Both the position numbers and the translations under genes were made by a program. Positions 62,351-64,000 of a stretch of DNA of 64,000 nt are shown piece after piece; position 1 is the stretch's first letter, and the number at the start of each line of letters is the position of its first letter. This stretch comes from Cupriavidus lacunae (GTDB taxonomy: Bacteria; Pseudomonadota; Gammaproteobacteria; Burkholderiales; Burkholderiaceae). Where the stretch lies: contig NZ_QKWJ01000003.1 in NCBI RefSeq assembly GCF_003353055.1, positions 62,001 to 126,000 of the forward strand, given 5' to 3'. Below the pieces are notes generated by a model. The model ran no database searches and had not been told where the DNA came from. It saw nothing but the letters and a program-made list of their open reading frames with translations.

Positions 62351-63697
62351 TCAGTAGCGCCCGGTCACGCCGGCAATGATCACGCCCAGGCGCAACAGCA
62401 TGTAGGCCGCCCAGTTGGCCAGCCGGTGCAGCGGCGAGCGGCGCGCATGCACGTCCGGCAGCACGCGCACGCTGCGGTGCGCAATGGCGTATTCCAGCGC
62501 GGTACGCAGTTCAGCGGCGAAGGTCGCATCATAAACGGCGAGGTTGGCCTCGCGCGCGAGCAGCAGGCTGAAGGGGTCCATATTGCTCGACCCGACCGTG
62601 GCCCAGGCTTCGTCCACCACGCCGACCTTGGCGTGCAGGAAGCTCTCGGCGTACTCGTAGATTTCGACCCCGGCCTCCAGCAGCGACGCATACAGCGCGT
62701 GGGTGGCGTAGTGCTGCAAGCGGTATTCGACCATGCCCTGCAGCAGCAGGCGCACGCGCACGCCGCGCGCGCGGCAGGCCAGCAGCGCACGCCGCATCTT
62801 GTGGCCAGGCAGGAAGTACGCGTTGGCAAGAATGACGTCGTGGCGCGCGGCGCCGAGCGCGCGCAGGTATTCGCGCTCGATGGTGCGGCGGTTGCGCAGG
62901 TTGTCGCGCAGCAGCAGCGCGGCGCGCACCCCGCCCGACGCTTCCGGGCGCGGCGGCAAGTCGGTGAGCAACGGGTATTCGGCCACCGCGGCGGCGCGCT
63001 CGCTGCCGCGCGCCTCGCGCAGCGACAGCCGCCACCAGAGCCGCTCCGAAGACAGCGCGATGCGGTCCACCAGCGGGCCGCTGACCTGCACCGCGAAGTC
63101 ATAGCGCGGCCCCAGGTTGGCGCCTTCGAACGGGCCGTGGTTGTGGTCGTCGATGATGTTGATGCCGCCAACAAAGGCCACGCGCCGGTCGATCACCGCC
63201 AGCTTGCGGTGCAGCCGGCGCAGGTGGCGCCGCGCCAGCCGGAAGCCGCGCAGCGCGCGGTAGACCCGCAGCTGTACGCCGCCGGCGCGCAGGCGCTCGG
63301 CCAGTTCTGCGGGCATGTCGCCGGCGCCAAAGCCATCCACCGTGACGCGCACCGTCACGCCGCGCGCGGCGGCACGGACCAGGGCGTCGGCGACCGCGCG
63401 GCCGACGTCGTCGTCGGCATAGATGTAGGTTTCCAGCATGACCTGGAACGCGGCCTGGTCGATGGCGGCGATCAGCGCGGGGAAGAAGTCCTGGCCGCCA
63501 TGCAGCAGCTGCACGGCGTTGCCGGTGGTGGGCTTGCCGCGGCGCCAGGCCCAGCGCAGCATGTGATGGCGCGATGCCTGCTCGCCGGTTGCGGCCGTGT
63601 CGTGCGCGGAGGCTTCCGCCTGCGCGGCCGGGCCTGTCGCGCGGTCCGCCGGGACCTCGGTGCCGGCGCCATGGGCGGAGTGGGATATCCGTGACAT
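62351..63697 (-). CDS. clsB: Cardiolipin synthase / phospholipase D family protein (ClsB-like)
   Basis: A 448-residue phospholipase-D superfamily protein with two HKD motifs: HRKLAVIDRRVAFVGGIN in the middle and HAKVGVVDEAWATVGSSN near the C-terminus. These fit a ClsB-like cardiolipin synthase. The first 45 residues are Ala/Ser/His-rich and disordered; an internal Met46 (MLRWAWRRGK) could be the true start. One C-terminal hydrophobic helix (WAAYMLLRLGVIIAGV) may anchor it to the membrane. Confidence 0.88.
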   Translation of the reverse strand: MSRISHSAHGAGTEVPADRATGPAAQAEASAHDTAATGEQASRHHMLRWAWRRGKPTTGNAVQLLHGGQDFFPALIAAIDQAAFQVMLETYIYADDDVGRAVADALVRAAARGVTVRVTVDGFGAGDMPAELAERLRAGGVQLRVYRALRGFRLARRHLRRLHRKLAVIDRRVAFVGGINIIDDHNHGPFEGANLGPRYDFAVQVSGPLVDRIALSSERLWWRLSLREARGSERAAAVAEYPLLTDLPPRPEASGGVRAALLLRDNLRNRRTIEREYLRALGAARHDVILANAYFLPGHKMRRALLACRARGVRVRLLLQGMVEYRLQHYATHALYASLLEAGVEIYEYAESFLHAKVGVVDEAWATVGSSNMDPFSLLLAREANLAVYDATFAAELRTALEYAIAHRSVRVLPDVHARRSPLHRLANWAAYMLLRLGVIIAGVTGRY

Positions 63698-63838
63698 GCC
63701 GTGATTATCGGACAGTTTGCCGCGCCAGGGCGCCGCCTGCACATTGGCGCGCGGAACTCTGCTATCGTCGATGCCGATGCTTGCCCGCAGGCGACCAGCC
63801 CCGGGCAGACCACACCTGACGCCCCCACGGAAACCATT

Positions 63839-64000
63839 GTGAAGGTATTCGGCATTACCGGTTCTTCCGGCAGCGGCAAGACCACGCTGCTGGACCAGCT
63901 CATCCCCTGCTTTGTCGGCGCCGGCCTGCGCGTGGCCGGCGTCAAGCACACCCACCACGGCTTTGATCCCGATACGCCCGGCAAGGATTCCTGGCGCATG
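63839..64000 (+). CDS. mobB: Molybdopterin-guanine dinucleotide biosynthesis protein MobB (partial, N-terminus)
   Basis: Fifty-four codons from a GTG at 63839 reach the right edge. VFGITGSSGSGKTTLLDQLI is a P-loop, and VAGVKHTHHGFDPDTPGKDS is the MobB family signature. MobB is a GTP-binding partner of MobA in molybdenum cofactor maturation. Confidence 0.92.
   Translation, partial: MKVFGITGSSGSGKTTLLDQLIPCFVGAGLRVAGVKHTHHGFDPDTPGKDSWRM

Noticed and set aside
1..64000. tRNA, rRNA, CRISPR arrays, prophage and integrase genes
   Set aside because: Looked for by eye in all gene-free intervals; no cloverleaf with CCA-stem pattern, no direct-repeat/spacer array and no phage-type genes were recognised.

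Overview
The window is a high-GC (roughly two thirds G+C) proteobacterial chromosome segment. Gene content and order (surA-lptD, dusB-fis-purH-ruvC-ruvA-ruvB, rplM-rpsI, pyrC-rnpB, gltIJKL-gdhA, and a tetR/acyl-CoA dehydrogenase/FadB-like/thiolase/DegV/enoyl-CoA hydratase operon) point to a beta-proteobacterium of the Burkholderiaceae, most likely Cupriavidus or a close Ralstonia relative. This is from recognition of protein families and synteny, not a database search. No tRNA, rRNA operon, CRISPR array or prophage was seen.

Layout. 1-3 kb: outer-membrane biogenesis (surA, lptD, minus strand). 3.2-6.1 kb: amgK-azlC-azlD-murU, a cell-wall sugar salvage pair with a branched-chain amino acid exporter inside it. 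6.1-7.0 kb: a gene-free, 730-bp imperfect palindromic repeat element. 7-10.1 kb: pepP, a small unknown gene, ubiH. 10.4-17.2 kb: dusB-fis-purH, ruvC, a lipoprotein phosphodiesterase, ruvA, ruvB. 17.3-19.5 kb: two exported proteins of unknown or loosely known role and a queuosine-precursor transporter. 19.5-22.6 kb (minus): phosphatase, YbhB-like protein, dtd, tyrS. 22.9-25.4 kb: M23 peptidase and anmK, the entry kinase of the same salvage route as amgK/murU. 25.4-27.7 kb: divergent LysR/PhyH-type dioxygenase with a clear operator, then erpA. 27.7-30.6 kb: a complete-looking group II intron inserted 18 nt upstream of erpA. 30.7-32.8 kb: bactofilin, rpsI, rplM and an unannotated candidate small RNA. 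33-38.3 kb: an OsmC protein and a five-gene redox operon (di-haem peroxidase/MauG-like lipoprotein, porin, FMN-binding protein, ApbE, four-helix His-rich membrane protein). 38.7-39.1 kb: RNase P RNA. 39.1-43.4 kb: DUF3025-like protein, pyrC, ttuD, ttuC. 43.5-45.2 kb: a class II amidotransferase and two divergent small genes encoding peptides with matching 26-residue double-glycine leaders. 45.4-51.2 kb: glutamate/aspartate ABC transporter, gdhA, LysR. 51.3-53.7 kb: AtmA-like ABC exporter and an acyl-CoA thioesterase. 53.9-62.1 kb: a fatty-acid beta-oxidation operon under a TetR regulator. 62.4-64 kb: a cardiolipin-synthase-like phospholipase D and the start of mobB.

Most likely to be new: (i) the pair of double-glycine-leader peptide genes at 44.45-45.21 kb; (ii) the periplasmic redox operon at 33.5-38.3 kb, whose ApbE lacks a visible export signal although its presumed substrate has one; (iii) a candidate small RNA with its own promoter and terminator upstream of rplM, carrying CU-rich anti-Shine-Dalgarno-like tracts; (iv) a group II intron separating erpA from its native upstream DNA; (v) several perfect intercistronic hairpins and inverted-repeat operators that can be read directly from the sequence.
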